From Pelobates cultripes (Eukaryota > Chordata > Amphibia > Anura > Pelobatidae): a stretch of 64,000 bases of DNA. The notes below the pieces were generated by a model, which was given only the letters and a program-made list of their open reading frames with translations, was not told where the DNA came from and made no database searches. This document shows positions 22,810 through 35,666 of this stretch, piece after piece (position 1 is the stretch's first letter; each line of letters begins with the position of its first letter). Position numbers and translations under genes: made by a program. The stretch is taken from positions 138,117,968 to 138,181,967 of the forward strand of contig OW240914.1 of NCBI GenBank assembly GCA_933207985.1. Reading direction: 5' to 3'.

Positions 22810-23250
22810 TTGCATACCATCATTATGCAATTATCCACATTTCTAGTCAGTCAGGACTTATGCAGGGATGCGGAGCTGCTTCTACAAAACAAAGCACCAC
22901 AGTTGAGCCATGTACTCAGTAATGGCAAGTTAAAAACCCTCCTAACGGACACAAATACCACGTTCTTGCCGAGCTTTAGGTATGAACAGCTAAGTAGGTT
23001 TCTCCCCACACTACCCCAGCAACCAGACATACATAGAGACCTAAAGCTTTTTGATCTCCTATGTGACGATCATGTTCAGCTTTTGCATGGTGTCTCCTAT
23101 ATGTACTCTGCCCTCCAATAGAAACAAAACATTTCCCCCTCCATTGAAGAGCAAATGGAAAACCGCAATCAGAGAAACTCTCATCCGCAATCAGCGGAAC
23201 TCTCATCCTTGGTACATTACTGCTCTCTCACCAATAGGAAATAGCCTAAT
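22810..23250 (+). pseudogene. Worn L1-type ORF2, C-terminal part
   Basis: A 103-codon open frame with FRYEQLSRFLPTLPQ followed by LLHGVSYMYSALQ resembles the ORF2 region after the RT (QLxxFL ... SxIYxxL). It lies in the same strand and order as the ORF2 pieces at 21540-22066, so it is likely the same dead element. The frame then shifts; a 187-codon frame starting at 23051 overlaps it and carries no motif beyond a KWKTAIRETLI stretch. Confidence 0.55.
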
Positions 23251-25312
23251 AGGTCCTAACCATGTGATACAGAACCTCATAACTAGTGAAGGCTATGTAC
23301 CCAAACCTGGATGGCCTTTATTAGCGGTGCCACACTGCCAAGGGCACCTTCCTCCATATTTGGCCACTGGCTGCTTACTGTTTAGGGGACATTGTTACTG
23401 TAACCACTTTATGCTAGTGCTGCCAATGGACTTGAAGCATCCGGGCCTGGACTTTAACAATATGGGTCCAGATTTCAGTTGGCTGCCTGTTTTCGGTCCA
23501 GCTGAAATCCGAACCGAACTAGTTTGGAACCTGCTCTGCTTTGCAGTATCTGAATTTTGCACTCTGAAATGCCTCGTAGAACACTGGATTGTTTTGCTAC
23601 ATTTGGTACGGTAATACAGAATTTAGTGAATTAACCTCTCACTTTACCAGTGCCAGGAAATTTAAACATATTGCTATACAATTTCATCTTCCCAACAGAG
23701 TCTTCAGCATAAAAATCTTACTGGATAAGGATCTCCCTGCATTCAGTAATTTTACAACTATTTCTTGGACATATCTTTGTGCTCTCCAGAGGACATTCAG
23801 TGCCCTTAAATTAAGATATAGAATGATTTATAGAGAGCGTTAACATGAAAAAATAAGATGGGTTAAGTTATAAAGAGCAAGAATCAGTTATAGAAAGAAA
23901 TTATATAGAGTAAAAAAAAGAATTTATTGGAAGTTCCTTCCTCTACTGGATTTTTGATGCAGAATATTTTTTTTTTTTAGTTTTAATTTAAGCAATAGGG
24001 ACATTCGTATGCTAAGTTTGTATTTATTTTATGCATTTTTCCAGCACTTGGCCTCAAAGACCAATTGAATGGGCAATTGCAATTGTTTCTCAAAACACAG
24101 ACCACGGAGCACCAGTGCTACTGTACAGTACTATTCCTATAATAATCCTATAATAGCATATTCTGCATCCTCATTTAGTGGTAAATTAAAGCTGCTTTTA
24201 TCATTGCACAGGATATAATTACAGAACCAAAAATTACCTGCTTCTGTTTCAGTAATGGAGACTTTCGCCATTGTATTATCTTCAGAGAGGGAGAGAGAGT
24301 GGTTAGAATAGGTATAGGAAGCTGGAAATCCTAAAATAGCTCTTTGCAAACATTGGAACATGATGTTACTTAGAGATTCAGGCATAGAAAGCAGTAACAC
24401 AAAGGTGAGTAATGCACTGACATTGGCACTGACAAAGCTCTCTTTACTATGTGTGTAAATGCATAATAAGTGAAATGTTTCCATGTCATACTCTTACAAT
24501 TACATACCAAAACAAATTTCCTTTCCATTAGTTTCAAAATTTAGTTTACTCTCCATAGAATGACTGTATTTTGTCCCTGTTTGTTTTTCTTCCTTGTGTC
24601 TTTGTCGGTATATATTTAATTCTAGTTTTTGTATTTGTCCCAGTGCCTTATCTTAACCATCTATCATCCTTTCTTAACATGTCTCAGTATCTCTGTTGCT
24701 TTATCTATTACTGAGTTATCTTTCCATATGACATGGTCCCTGTCTCCCTGTAAGCTGTCTCTTAATGTGGCAGTCTTATTCTATTTTCTTTTCTTCTTTA
24801 CTTTTTTTTTTTTTTACATAATAACTTCCTGTCTAGACTGCGATGAAATATATTTGTATTTTTGGAAATAAAAAAGCTTGCCATGTGTATAGATGTGCTT
24901 GTTGCCAAACCCACACCATCTGCCTGCCCACAAACTCTTACTTATTAAAGAGGACATCTGCGCTCCATTATTTTTGGATGTGATAGAATATTTTTACCAA
25001 ACCCTAAACCCCATGAACCTCTGTTGATATGATATCCAGAAAGATATGAAAGAAGAATTTGTCACCAAATCTACAAAGTTTTCTTGGCATACATATTGTC
25101 TTCTCTCCTCTCCTACCGATTGGCTGCTCAACAATTAAAAGAAAAATAAGGGAACTAATATCAGATTTATCAGCTTCATGAGAATTTGGATCTCAATATA
25201 TAAGCACATGTAGGATGTTATCTTTCCTTTCTTCAATCTGAGTCAATTTTCTTGTCAGTCCTTTCTCGATCTCTCTCTCTCACTGTCTCTCTGCTCTGTT
25301 TGTCTTTTTGTA
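23251..25312. other. No gene seen
   Basis: AT-rich, with oligo-T runs near 23970 and 24803. No repeat or exon that I can support. Confidence 0.4.
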
Positions 25313-25320
25313 CTATTTCA

Positions 25321-25844
25321 TAGACATCTGCAATTCGTTTAGTTCTGAATGTATATTCGGATGAATTTCGTGCAATTCAGATGATTACGAATGTCTGAAG
25401 TTTGAATTGCCGAATTGCAGAAGTGCCGAAGTGCTTCATATTTCTAAAAAGTGGCAAAACGAGAGAGGGAGGGGAAATTACGTGAATGATGACAGGAATT
25501 TTGACCAATAAGCTAAATCCCAGCACTGGGAGCCCTATAGATGTTTAAGTGGTTGTGGTGGCAGTCCAGGCACTGGGAGCCCTATAGATGTGTAAGTGGT
25601 TTTGATGGTTAGGGTTAGGGGTTAGGGTCAGGGAGCCCTACAGATGTGCAAGTGGTTGTGGTGGCAAAGTGCTTCAGATTTCTGAAAAGTGGCAAAACAA
25701 GAGAGGCATGCTTACGAATGTCCGAAGTTCCGAATTTCGGATGTGCTGAACCGAACTGAATGCCATTGGTACGACTTGCCAAGGCAGACACATTTTTTTT
25801 TACTTACCATAAAATACCAAATTTTTTGCCCATGCACATTCCTT
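25321..25844. mobile_element. hAT, TAGACATGTGCA family, 524 bp
   Basis: Starts TAGACATCTGCAATTCG and ends CCATGCACATTCCTT. A perfect 8-bp duplication CTATTTCA lies at 25313-25320 and 25845-25852. It contains two units of the AGCCCTATAGATGTGTAAG repeat and a telomere-like GTTAGGGTTAGGGGTTAGGG stretch. Non-autonomous. Confidence 0.88.
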
Positions 25845-25852
25845 CTATTTCA

Positions 25853-26777
25853 TGTATTCGTAGTGTCATGAAACAGCAATCCACAACAAGCATGCAAGAT
25901 GAACCATGTAACACCAGTGTTTCATGGGCCCTATGAGCACAATTATTGCCATGAAGGTAGAGGAGCAGACAGGAGAGTAGTTTACCACAAAATGAAATGT
26001 TCCCACAGGTAAATGATCAATTTCTCTGCTAGGCATTGACCATTATTCTTGGCTGTTGTACGAGACTTAAAAACAGTGCTAAACCATGTGATTTAATTAA
26101 TAAAACACTATTACCAAACAAAACAACTAATAACAATTAACATTACATAAAACACCTGTGATTGTTGCTCTCAAGTTTAGGTATGTACTAGTGAGGTAAA
26201 AATACCCGAAGATATATGCCAGGTCCTGACAAAAACACAGTTAGAAACTAGAAGGGATCCTTTGAGAACACGTTAATATACACAGCCAAAGCCACATTAA
26301 AGAGTCCAAACTTTCATAGTATTTAGTATTCAAGTTCAATGCTGCTCATTATGGGTAGGCAGATACTTACTGTGGGATACTCACTAAGCTTTGAGAAGAG
26401 GGCTCTTGTGACTACTCAAGTCAAATGGAGCATTCCTGCTATCAAGTACACATACACTTCTAGGATTTCCCTTAATAACTGAGCTCAAACTACTGATCTT
26501 AGGATAAATTGGAACTGACTGTAATGGGAAAAACACATGCCTTTTACACACAGCTGATGAAATAGGTTTAACTGGGACCACTGAGGAACATATCAATTTT
26601 CAGGTAATCAGTGGGGACAGGGAAGTTTAGGAGGATGTTAACTTGATCCAGAGGAACAGCCCCAACATGTTAACTTTGTTTGATGGTATTAGATTTCTCA
26701 TTTGTATCCATTCTGTCAAATACACAGTTTTATATATATAATAATATAATGTATATTATACTATTATAATACTATTG
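25853..26777. other. No gene seen
   Basis: AT-rich single-copy-looking DNA with no supported gene. Confidence 0.4.
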
Positions 26778-27015
26778 TAAGCTCAGTGGGCTCATGCATC
26801 ATCAGTAGAATCTGTTCAACCCTTGGGATGCAGGTTCAAATCCTGGCAGGGTTGACTTAGCCCTTCATCATAAAATGAGTACCATTATATTGGGTAATAG
26901 TAACAACCCCTGGATGTTAGACTAAGGTAACATCCCCAGGATGTACTTGAAAATCATAGTAATCTGAATGTACCTTTCCTGCTTAAATACTTTGTTATTG
27001 TTATTATTATTACAA
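26778..27015 (+). mobile_element. tRNA-derived SINE
   Basis: The head GCTCAGTGGGCTCA resembles a tRNA A-box region and GGTTCAAATCC at 26833-26843 is a good B box, the two parts of an RNA polymerase III promoter. After this comes GACTTAGCCCTTCATC then TAAAATGAGTACC, a body shared by vertebrate SINEs, and the 3' end is a TTATTATTATTA-like tail at 26994-27015. It encodes no protein and would need a LINE to move. Confidence 0.7.
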
Positions 27016-27955
27016 TTAGAACATCACATACCTGATTTGTAACTCCTGTTTCCCAGGTATGATGAGCATCTGTAACTTTAGTTATGGAAAGGAACCAAGC
27101 CTTCAGATAGACTTTTTTTGTTTGCCTAACTGTACACAAGAAGATGGGTTTTAGATCACAAATCCTGGGATGAATCATTATTTGTGCTATTATTCCTAGT
27201 TTATCCCTTCCACAAGGGATAAACTACAGCCCTTTCGTTGACATTGTTCATGTGTTATTTGAGACTCAAGTCTTTCTCAGGACATAAAGAGAATCTCAAC
27301 ATTCTTGGGAGGAAGTCTGTTATAAAAGAGACAATATGGGCTAGAATTCTAGAAAATGTCTAAATGGGAATACACGTCACCCAATTACGTTCTGGTGCCA
27401 CTCTAATGATGCAAGACGCTAATGCCTATTTATTCCGGGTGGACCATCTTTGGTACCCTGACAGCGCATCTTTATTTAATCTTGATTATTTTTGTTTTCA
27501 AATCTGGATTGTTTGACTGTTCTAATTTCTTCAGTCCTGACCTTGGCCTGTCTTTAACCATTCTTACTTTTGTCTCATATGATAAGCCTGGCAACCTCTA
27601 AGGATCGGTAATACATTTCTGTTTGTCTATGTTGACCTAGATTTGGGTGTTACCATTCAGTGTTATTCCTGACAATTACCAGAAATAAGTTGTTACATGC
27701 AAAAGTTGAATCTGGTAAAATGTATTTCAATATGGTGCTCATGACTTTCCCTTCTACCAGCTTTAATATATGTCCCTTGTTCTAATTACCCTCTTTCTAC
27801 AGAAAGCAATTGGATATTTTTTCCATATGGAAGTACTGTATTAGATGATTACAGTGATTGCAGTATGCCAGCAATTCTACTATATCAGCGGATTGAAAAG
27901 ATCAACATGCTTGAAGATTTTCCTGACACATTATCTAAAACCAGCCAAGAATACA
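27016..27955. other. No gene seen
   Basis: AT-rich DNA with no supported gene. Confidence 0.4.
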
Positions 27956-28015
27956 TTAAAGGGACACTATCATCACCAAAACAACTTTAGCTTAATGAAG
28001 CAGTTTTGAAGTATA

Positions 28016-31000
28016 CAGTTGTGCTAAAAAAATTGCATACCCTTGGAGAATTGGTAATATATCTACCATTTTTAAAGAAAACATGAGTGAGAAGGCAAAA
28101 CACATTTTTCTTTTTCTTATGGGAGACATATTTAACTGTAGGTTCTAACAGAATGTCACAGTCATAAAACAAAAATGGCAACAAAGAAAAAAATGAAATG
28201 AGCCCTGTTCAAAAGTCTGCATACCCTTAGATCTTAATACTGTGTATTGCCCCCTTTAGCATCAATGACAGCGTGCATTCTTTTGTAATATTTGTCTATG
28301 AGGCCCCTAATTATTGAAGGTGGTATAGCTGTCCATTTGTCTTGTCAAAATGCCTCCAGGTTATGCAAAGTCTTTGTTCGTCTTGCATGAACCGCACGTT
28401 TGAGATCTCTCCAGAGTGGCTCGAAGATATTAAAGTCAGGAGACTGTGATGGCCACTCCAGAACCTTAATCTTCTTTCTGCTGTAACCATTGGATGGTCA
28501 ACTTGACCTTGGGCTTAGGATCATTGTCATGCTGGAAAGTCCAAAAGCATCCCATGTGCAGACTTTGTGCAGAAGAATGCAAATTGTCTTACTAGTGTTT
28601 TCTGATAAAATGCTGCATTCATCTTGCCATCAGTTTTCACAAAATGTCCCCGTGCCTTTAGAGCTCATCCACCAACAAAACATCAATGAGCCACCACCAT
28701 GCTTCACAGTGGTGATGGTATTCTTTTCATTATAGGCCTTGTTGACCCCTTGTCACATCCTGTTCCTGGCTGCGGATCATTTCTGACAATGGCTTCTGGT
28801 ATCCAGTACTCTTTTTACAATTCTTGTTTAGTTTTTCTTGTTTTTTCTGGTTCTCTATTCCATGGAGAGAAAAGCACAAATACGGGTGCGCCTAAGACAA
28901 GAAGAATGAATGTATAATAATATATATCAGAGAGTCCAAGCAGCGATACCTAGAAAGTCCGAATATAAATAATCCACATATGCATGAGGTAGTCCTAGTG
29001 CTACATAAAATGGTATGTGAAGTCCCAGATGTATATCCGCAGCTTCAAAATGGATATGTGAAGAAAACAGAAGACAAGGGAAACTCCAATGGTATAGTAT
29101 GAACGGTAAATAATATTGTATATAGAATAGTAGAACTACTCACAATATTCAGAGCTTAAATCCAGCTCTGGTGTAAATGGCACGTAGTGGAATAATCCCC
29201 ACTCAAGGATATACGGTGCTCCTCTTTTGTTCTTTAGCAGAGTACTTTGGTGGAGTAGTCCAGCTCGAGGTAAAAGAATAAAATATAGTGCTCACTGTAT
29301 AGTTGATAAAATGTAAAAACAGAATAAAATATACTCACGGTATATAGAGCAGACGTACTGCTCAGTGGATGGCGTATGGGTGGTATAATCCCCACTTTAG
29401 GATTCTTGGTACTCCAATATGGACAAAAAGGTAGTAGTAGTCAGGTCTGAATAAAATAAACTTGCAAATAGTAAAATAATAAAATTATACTAAAAGAAGG
29501 TAATATAATACTAAGGTGGAAAGAGGAATGTGGCAACCAAATGTATAATAGCCAAATATTCCTTTATTAACACTTAGATTATAGAATAATCTATTGTTTT
29601 CTTCTCTATCTTCTCTTGTTTTGCCTTGTATCTCTTGTATTGTTTTATTTTGTCTTGTATTCCCAGTTCATGTACAGTCCTGTTGTCACGCATTCATCCG
29701 CTTATAAAAATGTGATTAATGGAAGTTACTGTTCAGACAGGAAAAGTTGTGCCGAACAATATTACTGTCCTGACAGGAAAAGTTGTGCCGAGCATCAATC
29801 AAATCCACCGGAGGGTTTGTGCTGAGCAGCAGTTATGCAAATGGAAACCTGGTAACTGTCTTTGGGGTCACATGAGGGACATTTAGGCCCAGTTCTCATC
29901 CTGCTCAGTGCCCTGTCATGGTTTCCCTTGTGGTTGTCCGAGAGCTCGTTATTGATTCTGGTAATTCTAGTTATTTGACTCTGGCATTGTTTTTTTACTT
30001 CCCTGTTTTCTGGCATCCCTGACCCCTGACTTTTCCTTATTGTTGTGTCTTTTTCTGTATCCATTGACCTCGGCTATTCCTGACTATTCTTTGGTACGTT
30101 AGTCCGGCCATTCTAAGATACGGTATAAGTTACCTATCAGTCCTCTGTGTTACACAATTATACGTGCTGGGTCATACTGTAATCCTGACATCTGTCATGG
30201 CCATGTCCTGTTCATGTTTTCCTTATGTATTGTGTACATGTTCTGAGTACTGCTTTCTGTCCTTCTCCGGTTCTGGGTTTTTCTAGTCTTGTCTTGCTGT
30301 CTTCTTTGGTGCCTGTTCTAGTCTTGCCTTTTTTATAGTACTGGATACATATCTGCTGCAGAGCCTCCCTTTTCAGATCCTGAGAGGTTTGCTGATTGTC
30401 ATCTGTCACCTGGGATCCGCAGAAGCTGCATCAGGGTCCTGGTATGTGGCCGCACAAACGCTGGTGCTCAACACCAGGAGGCGTGCGGTTACCCTGCACC
30501 AGGCCCTGATAATCCATTTCCACACAGTGACTGCTACCATCAAAATCAGGCATACTGGGTCCCGATCTCCGGAACGCCACCACCTGACAACCCTCTCCAA
30601 ACATAGAGCTTATGTTTGTGACCATAAGGCTAAATTTTGGTCTCGTCAGTCCAAATTACAGTGTGTCAGAAGCTGTGAAGCGTGTCAAGGTGTTGTCAGG
30701 CATATTGTAACCGGGCTTTTTGTGGCATTGGCGCAGTAAAGGATTCTTTCTGGCAACTCAACCATGCAGCTCATTTTTGTTCAAGTATCGTTGTGTTGTG
30801 CTCCTTGAAATAACCACACCGTCTTTTTCCAGAGCAGCCTATATTTCTCCCGAGGTTGGTTTTTCTTTGTATCCCGAACAATTCTTCTGGGAGTTGTGGA
30901 TGAAATCTTTCTTGGTCTACCTGGCCTTGGCTTGGTATCAAGAGTTCCCTGAATTTTCCACTTTAATAAGTAATTGAACAGTACTGACTGTCATTTTCAA

Positions 31001-31481
31001 GGCTTTGGATATCTTTTTATAACATTTTCCATCTTTATAAAGTTCCATTACCTTGTAACCTTGTAGATCTTTTGACAGATCTTTTCTGCTCCCCATTACT
31101 CAGTATCTACTATCTAGCCTGCTCAGTGCATCTACATCATTGTTGACAAACTCATTGACTATTTATACACAGACACTAATTGCAATTTAAAAATCAACAG
31201 ATGTGGGAATTTAACCTTTTAATTGTCTTTTTAACCTGTGTGTGTCACCTTGTGTATCTGTAACAAGGCCAAACATTCAAGGGTATGAGCAGGACCATTT
31301 GGGTGATTTCTGTTATCATTATGATTTTAAAAGGAGCCAAACAACTATGTGATAAGAAATGGCTTCATATAATCACTAGCCTTCAATAAAATATTTTTTT
31401 TGCATGATCAGTCATATTTTCAAAATCAATGCCAAATTTTCACAATTGCTGCCATGGTATTCATACTTTTGAACACAACTG
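28016..31481 (-). pseudogene. Tc1/mariner element, dead, split by an LTR-like insert
   Basis: The termini CAGTTGTGCTAAAAAAATT and AAAAGTATGAATACC...CACAACTG are TIRs flanked by TA (28014-28015, 31482-31483). The transposase reads on the minus strand. Its N-terminal helix-turn-helix region is about 31090-30620 (QGYKVMELYKDGKCYKKIS visible), and the catalytic half is about 28745-28250, including the VKHGGGSLM block (near 28683-28710). Frameshifts and stops break the frame, and an insert at 28751-30590 separates the halves. Non-functional. Confidence 0.85.
28751..30590 (+). mobile_element. LTR-like element inside the Tc1 transposase
   Basis: It starts TGTCACATCCTG and ends CACCTGACAA. CCCT occurs on both sides (28747-28750, 30591-30594), and taking out the insert rejoins the Tc1 transposase. 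The C/T-rich text (TTCCTGACTATTC, TCCTGACCCC-like) recalls Gypsy-type LTRs of frogs. There is no gag or pol. Positions about 28867-29600 differ in style, with TAGTGGAATAATCCCC and TGGTATAATCCCCAC units in loose tandem, and may be another insertion. The repeat AGGAAAAGTTGTGCCGA occurs twice at 29739-29792. Confidence 0.55.
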
Positions 31482-31690
31482 TAGATGATGCCCCTGCAAT
31501 CTCACTGCTCAATTCTCTGCCATTTAGGAGTTAATCACCTTGTTTATGCAGCCTTAGACACACCTACCTGCATGTGACCTGCACAGCCTTACTAAACACT
31601 TCCTGTAAAGATTCCTCTAATCTTTACATTTCTGTTATTGCAAATTCTGTTTAATTTAGGAATTCTTATCTCCTGCATTGTTAAAAAGCT

Positions 31691-32470
31691 TGCTAGATGA
31701 GGGGGGGGGGAGGGGAATTAGAGGGGGAAGGCAGTGATTACCTATTCCACTGTGACACATGTGGCCTGGAGCACACAAGGCGGGGAAGGTATGTCTCTCC
31801 GGTACAGGACTGTACTTTGCCCTTGGTGGGCATAGGGTGACCTGAGTCTTGGGACTGGACTATGATGTGATCCTGGTCACTTTAAACATACATATTGTGA
31901 GGTAGCTGCAAGGTCTCTGCCAAATGACCCCCTTAATTTTTATCTTGAAGGATCACTATAGTGTCAGGAAAACAAAGCGGTTTTCCTGACACTGTAGTGC
32001 CCTGAGGGTGCCCCCACCCTCAGGGTCCCCCTCCCGTGACGCTGAAGGGGTTAAAACCCCTTCAGCAATTTACCTTAATCCAGCGCCGGGCTCCCTCGGC
32101 GCTGGTGACCTCTCCTCCCCCGCCGATGTCAGCTCCCTCTGCCGACGTCAGCAGAGCTGAATGCGGCCCCTGTTACAAAATTAATTTCCCCCATGTTTGC
32201 CCGGGCACAGTGAGACACAGCTAAAGGGCCCTCCTAAAGACCCACTAGGCTGTCTCTCACTGTGCCTGACTGATGAGCACAGCAGGAGAGCTGTCTATAG
32301 TCCTGATCAGGCAGCTCCATGCAGCTCCTTATAGAGGAACTAACATCATGTGTCAAAAGGTCAGGGAGCCGTGCGGAGCTGCCTGATCTGTGTTAGAGGC
32401 AGCACTTACTTCAGGGAGAGAGAGCACTTCAGGACCACCAGGGATTCCTCCTCTTTGGCTAAAGGTAAGG
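31691..32470. mobile_element. T2-like MITE head and GC-rich leader
   Basis: Around 31945 lies TTGAAGGATCACTATAG, a T2-like end with TTAA changed to TTGA. Next comes a hairpin with GTCAGGAAAAC / GTTTTCCTGAC arms (31962-31991). The rest is GC-rich and leads into the minisatellite. No coding region. Confidence 0.45.
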
Positions 32471-34870
32471 CTCAGCCTCTCTACCCACTAGAGCCCCTAT
32501 ATCCCTTTACCCCCAGCAGACCCTATATGCCCCTACCCACTACAGCCCCTCTACCTTCTAACCACTACAGCCCCTATATCACTTTACCCCCAGCAGCCCC
32601 TATATTCCCTTACCCACTACAGCCCCTATATCCCTCTACCCCAGCAGCCCCTATATCCCCTACCCACTACAGCCCCTCTACCCCCCAGCAGCCCCTATAC
32701 CTCCTACCCAGTACAGCCCCTATATCCCCATACCCCCAGCAGCCCCTATATCCTCGTACCCACTACAGCCCCTCTACCCCCAGTACAGCCCGTATATCCT
32801 TTTAGCCCAGGCAGCCCCTATATCCCCTTACCCCAGCAGCCACTATGTCCCCACCTAGCCCTACCCCCAGCAGCCCCTATACCTCCTACCCAGTACAGCC
32901 CTATACCTCCTACCCAGTACAGCCCTTATATCCCTTTACCCCCAGCAGCCCGTATATCCCCCTACCCACTACAGCCCCTCTACTCCCAGCAGCCCCTATA
33001 CCTTCTACCCAGTACAGCCCCTATATCCCACTAAAGCCCCTCTATCCCTTTACCCCCAGCAGCACCTATATCCCCCTACCCACTACAGCCCCTATATCCT
33101 TCTACCCCCAGAAGCACCTGTATCCCCCTACACACAACAGCCCCTCTACCCCAGCATACCCTATATCCCCCTACCCACTAGAGCGCCTCTATCCCTCTAC
33201 CCCCAGCAGCACCTATATCACCCTACCCACTACAGCCCCTCTACCCCCAGCAGCACCTATATCACCCTACCCACTACAACCCCTCTACCCCCAGCAGACC
33301 CTATATCCCCCTACCCACTACAGCCCCTCTACCTTCTACCCACTACAGCCCCTATATCCCCCAGCAGCACCTATATTCTCCTACCCACTACAGCCCCTAT
33401 ATCCCCCCTACCCACTACACCCCCTCTACCTTCTACAGCCCCTATATTCCTCTACCCCCAGGAGCACCTATATTCCCCTACCCACTACAACCCCTCTACC
33501 CCCAGCAGACCCTATATCCCCCTACCCACTACAGCCCCTCTACCCCCAGCAGCACCTATATCACCCTACCCACTACAACCCCTCTACCCCCAGCAGACTC
33601 TATATCCCCCTACCCACTACACCCCCTCTACCTTCTACAGCCCCTATATTCCTCTACCCCCAGGAGCCCCTATATTCCCCTACCCACTACAACCCCACTA
33701 CCCCCAGCAGACCCTATATCCCCCTACCCACTCCCTACCCCAGCAGCACCTAATCACCCTACCCACTACAACCCCTCTACCCCCAGCAGACCCTATATCC
33801 CCCTACCCACTACAGCCCCTCTACCTTCTACCCACTATAGCCCCTATATCCCCCAGCAGCACCTATATTCTCCTACCCACTACAGCCCCTATATCCCCCC
33901 TTCCCACTACAACCCCTCTACCCCCAGCAGCACCTATATTCCCCTACCCACAACAGCCCCTCTACCACCAGCAGCTCCTATACCTTCTACCCAGTACAGC
34001 CCCTATATCCCTCTACCCACTACATCCCTTCTACCCCCAGCAACCCCTATATCCCCCTACAACACTAGAGCCACTCTATCCCTCTACCCCCAGCAGCACC
34101 TATATCCCCTATCCATTACAGCCCCACTCCCTGCAGCAGACCCTATATCACCCTACCCACTACAGCCCCTATATCCCTCTGCCCCCAGCAGCACCTATAT
34201 TCCCCTACACACAACAACCCCTCTACCCCAGCAGAGCCTATATCCCCCTACCCACTACAGCCCCTCTATCCCTCTACCCCCAGCAGCACCTATATCACCC
34301 TACCCACTACAACCCCTCTACCCCCAGCAGACCCTATATCCCCCTACCCACTACAGCCCCTCTCCCTTCTACCCACTATAGCCCCTATCCCCAGCAGCAC
34401 CTATATTCCCATACCCACTACAGCCCCTATATCCCCCTACCCACTACAACCCCTCTACCCCAGCACACTCTATATCCCCCTTCCCACTACAACCCCTCTA
34501 CCCCCAGCAGACTCTATATCCCCTTACCCACTACAGCCTATCTACCTTCTACAGCCCCTATATTCCTCTACCCCCAGCAGCACCTATATTCCCCTACCCA
34601 CAACAGCCCCTCTACCACCAGCAGCTCCTATACCTTCTACCCAGTACAGCCCCTATATCCCTCTACCCACCACATCCCTTCTACCCCCAGCAACCCCTAT
34701 ACCTTCTGCTCACTACAGCGCCACTAGCCCCAGCAGCCACTCTACCTTCTGCCCACTACAGCATATATATTCCCTCTACCCCCAGCAGCCCCTCTAACCC
34801 CTGCAGCTCCTACACTTACTACAACCCATATACTCCATATACCAACCACAGTCCTTATATCCCCTACACC
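32471..34870. repeat. Large CCCCTAYATCC minisatellite
   Basis: About 2.4 kb of diverged units such as CCCCTATATCCCCCTACC and CACTACAGCCCCTCTACC with CCCCAGCAGCACC, in higher-order blocks. The purine/pyrimidine bias is strong. Plus-strand frames of 302 codons (32845-33753) and 151 codons (32350-32805) are Pro/Tyr-rich repeats of LYPFTPSSPY type; they lack other domains and are most likely a by-product of the repeat. Confidence 0.9.
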
Positions 34871-35640
34871 CACCACAGCACCAATACCTCCTGTAGTCCT
34901 ACTGCAGCCACTATACCCACTACAGTCCCTATACTCCCTACACCACTACAGCTCTTATTACCCCCTGCACACAGTACAGCCCCTGTACCCCATGCAGCCC
35001 CTTCACCCACTACAGGCCCTATACCCCATGCACCAACTACAGCCCATATATTCCCTACAGTCCTTATACAGCCTACACCTCCTATAACCCCTATACCCGC
35101 TACAGCCTCCATACACCATGGGTAATAAGAGCTACTACAGTCCCTATACTCCATAAAACCACTAGAACCCCTACACCCACTGCAGCCCCTATACTTGCTG
35201 CACTCACCACAGCCCCCTATATTCCCTACAGCCCCTATACCCCCTGCATCCACTACAACCCCATACCCATTAAAGCTCCTATGCCCGCTACTGCACCAAC
35301 GACTGCCTCTCTTGCTATCTGTACCCACTACAGCCCCTATCCCCCGGTAACAACTACAGTCCCGATCCCGCACCTGCAACTACCACAGCCCCGCCCCCAT
35401 CCCTCCCCTGTACCCAATATAGTTGCTATTACCCACTGTCCCACTATAGCCCCTATTTCCCCTTACCCCCACTATAGCCCCTTTTACCGCCTGCCCGCAC
35501 TATAGCCTCTATACCCAACACAGCCTCTGCCCTCACTACAGCTCCTATAATCTACTTCAGCGTTTATCCCCCTGCCACCACTGCCACCCCCATGTCCCCT
35601 GCACCCACTACAGCCCCCCCCCCCACCTCCCCCCATCCCC
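34871..35640. repeat. Degenerate continuation of the minisatellite
   Basis: The CCACTACAGCCCCTATACC theme goes on with more divergence to about 35640, where it ends in a run of C. No coding region is supported. Confidence 0.7.
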
Positions 35641-35666
35641 CAGTTTTGACTCTGGTATATTTTTAC

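Larger units (their letters stand above)
27956..31690. mobile_element. T2-type (Kolobok-like) MITE, split by a Tc1 element
   Basis: The left end is TTAAAGGGACACTATCATC, the T2-type terminus with its TTAA. The sequence stops at 28015 and resumes at 31482 with GATGATGCCCCTGCAATCTC, a well-known continuation of this frog MITE. The right end is lost near the poly-G run at 31700. Removing the Tc1 element gives one continuous MITE of about 265 bp. Confidence 0.75.

Noticed and set aside
23051..23614. 187-codon plus-strand frame as a gene
   Set aside because: It overlaps an ORF2 remnant, loses similarity after about 60 codons and shows no domain. More likely a chance frame in worn LINE and unknown DNA.
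32350..33753. Pro/Tyr-rich frames of 151 and 302 codons
   Set aside because: Translations of a minisatellite with no signal peptide, conserved domain or clear start context. I keep the array as a repeat.
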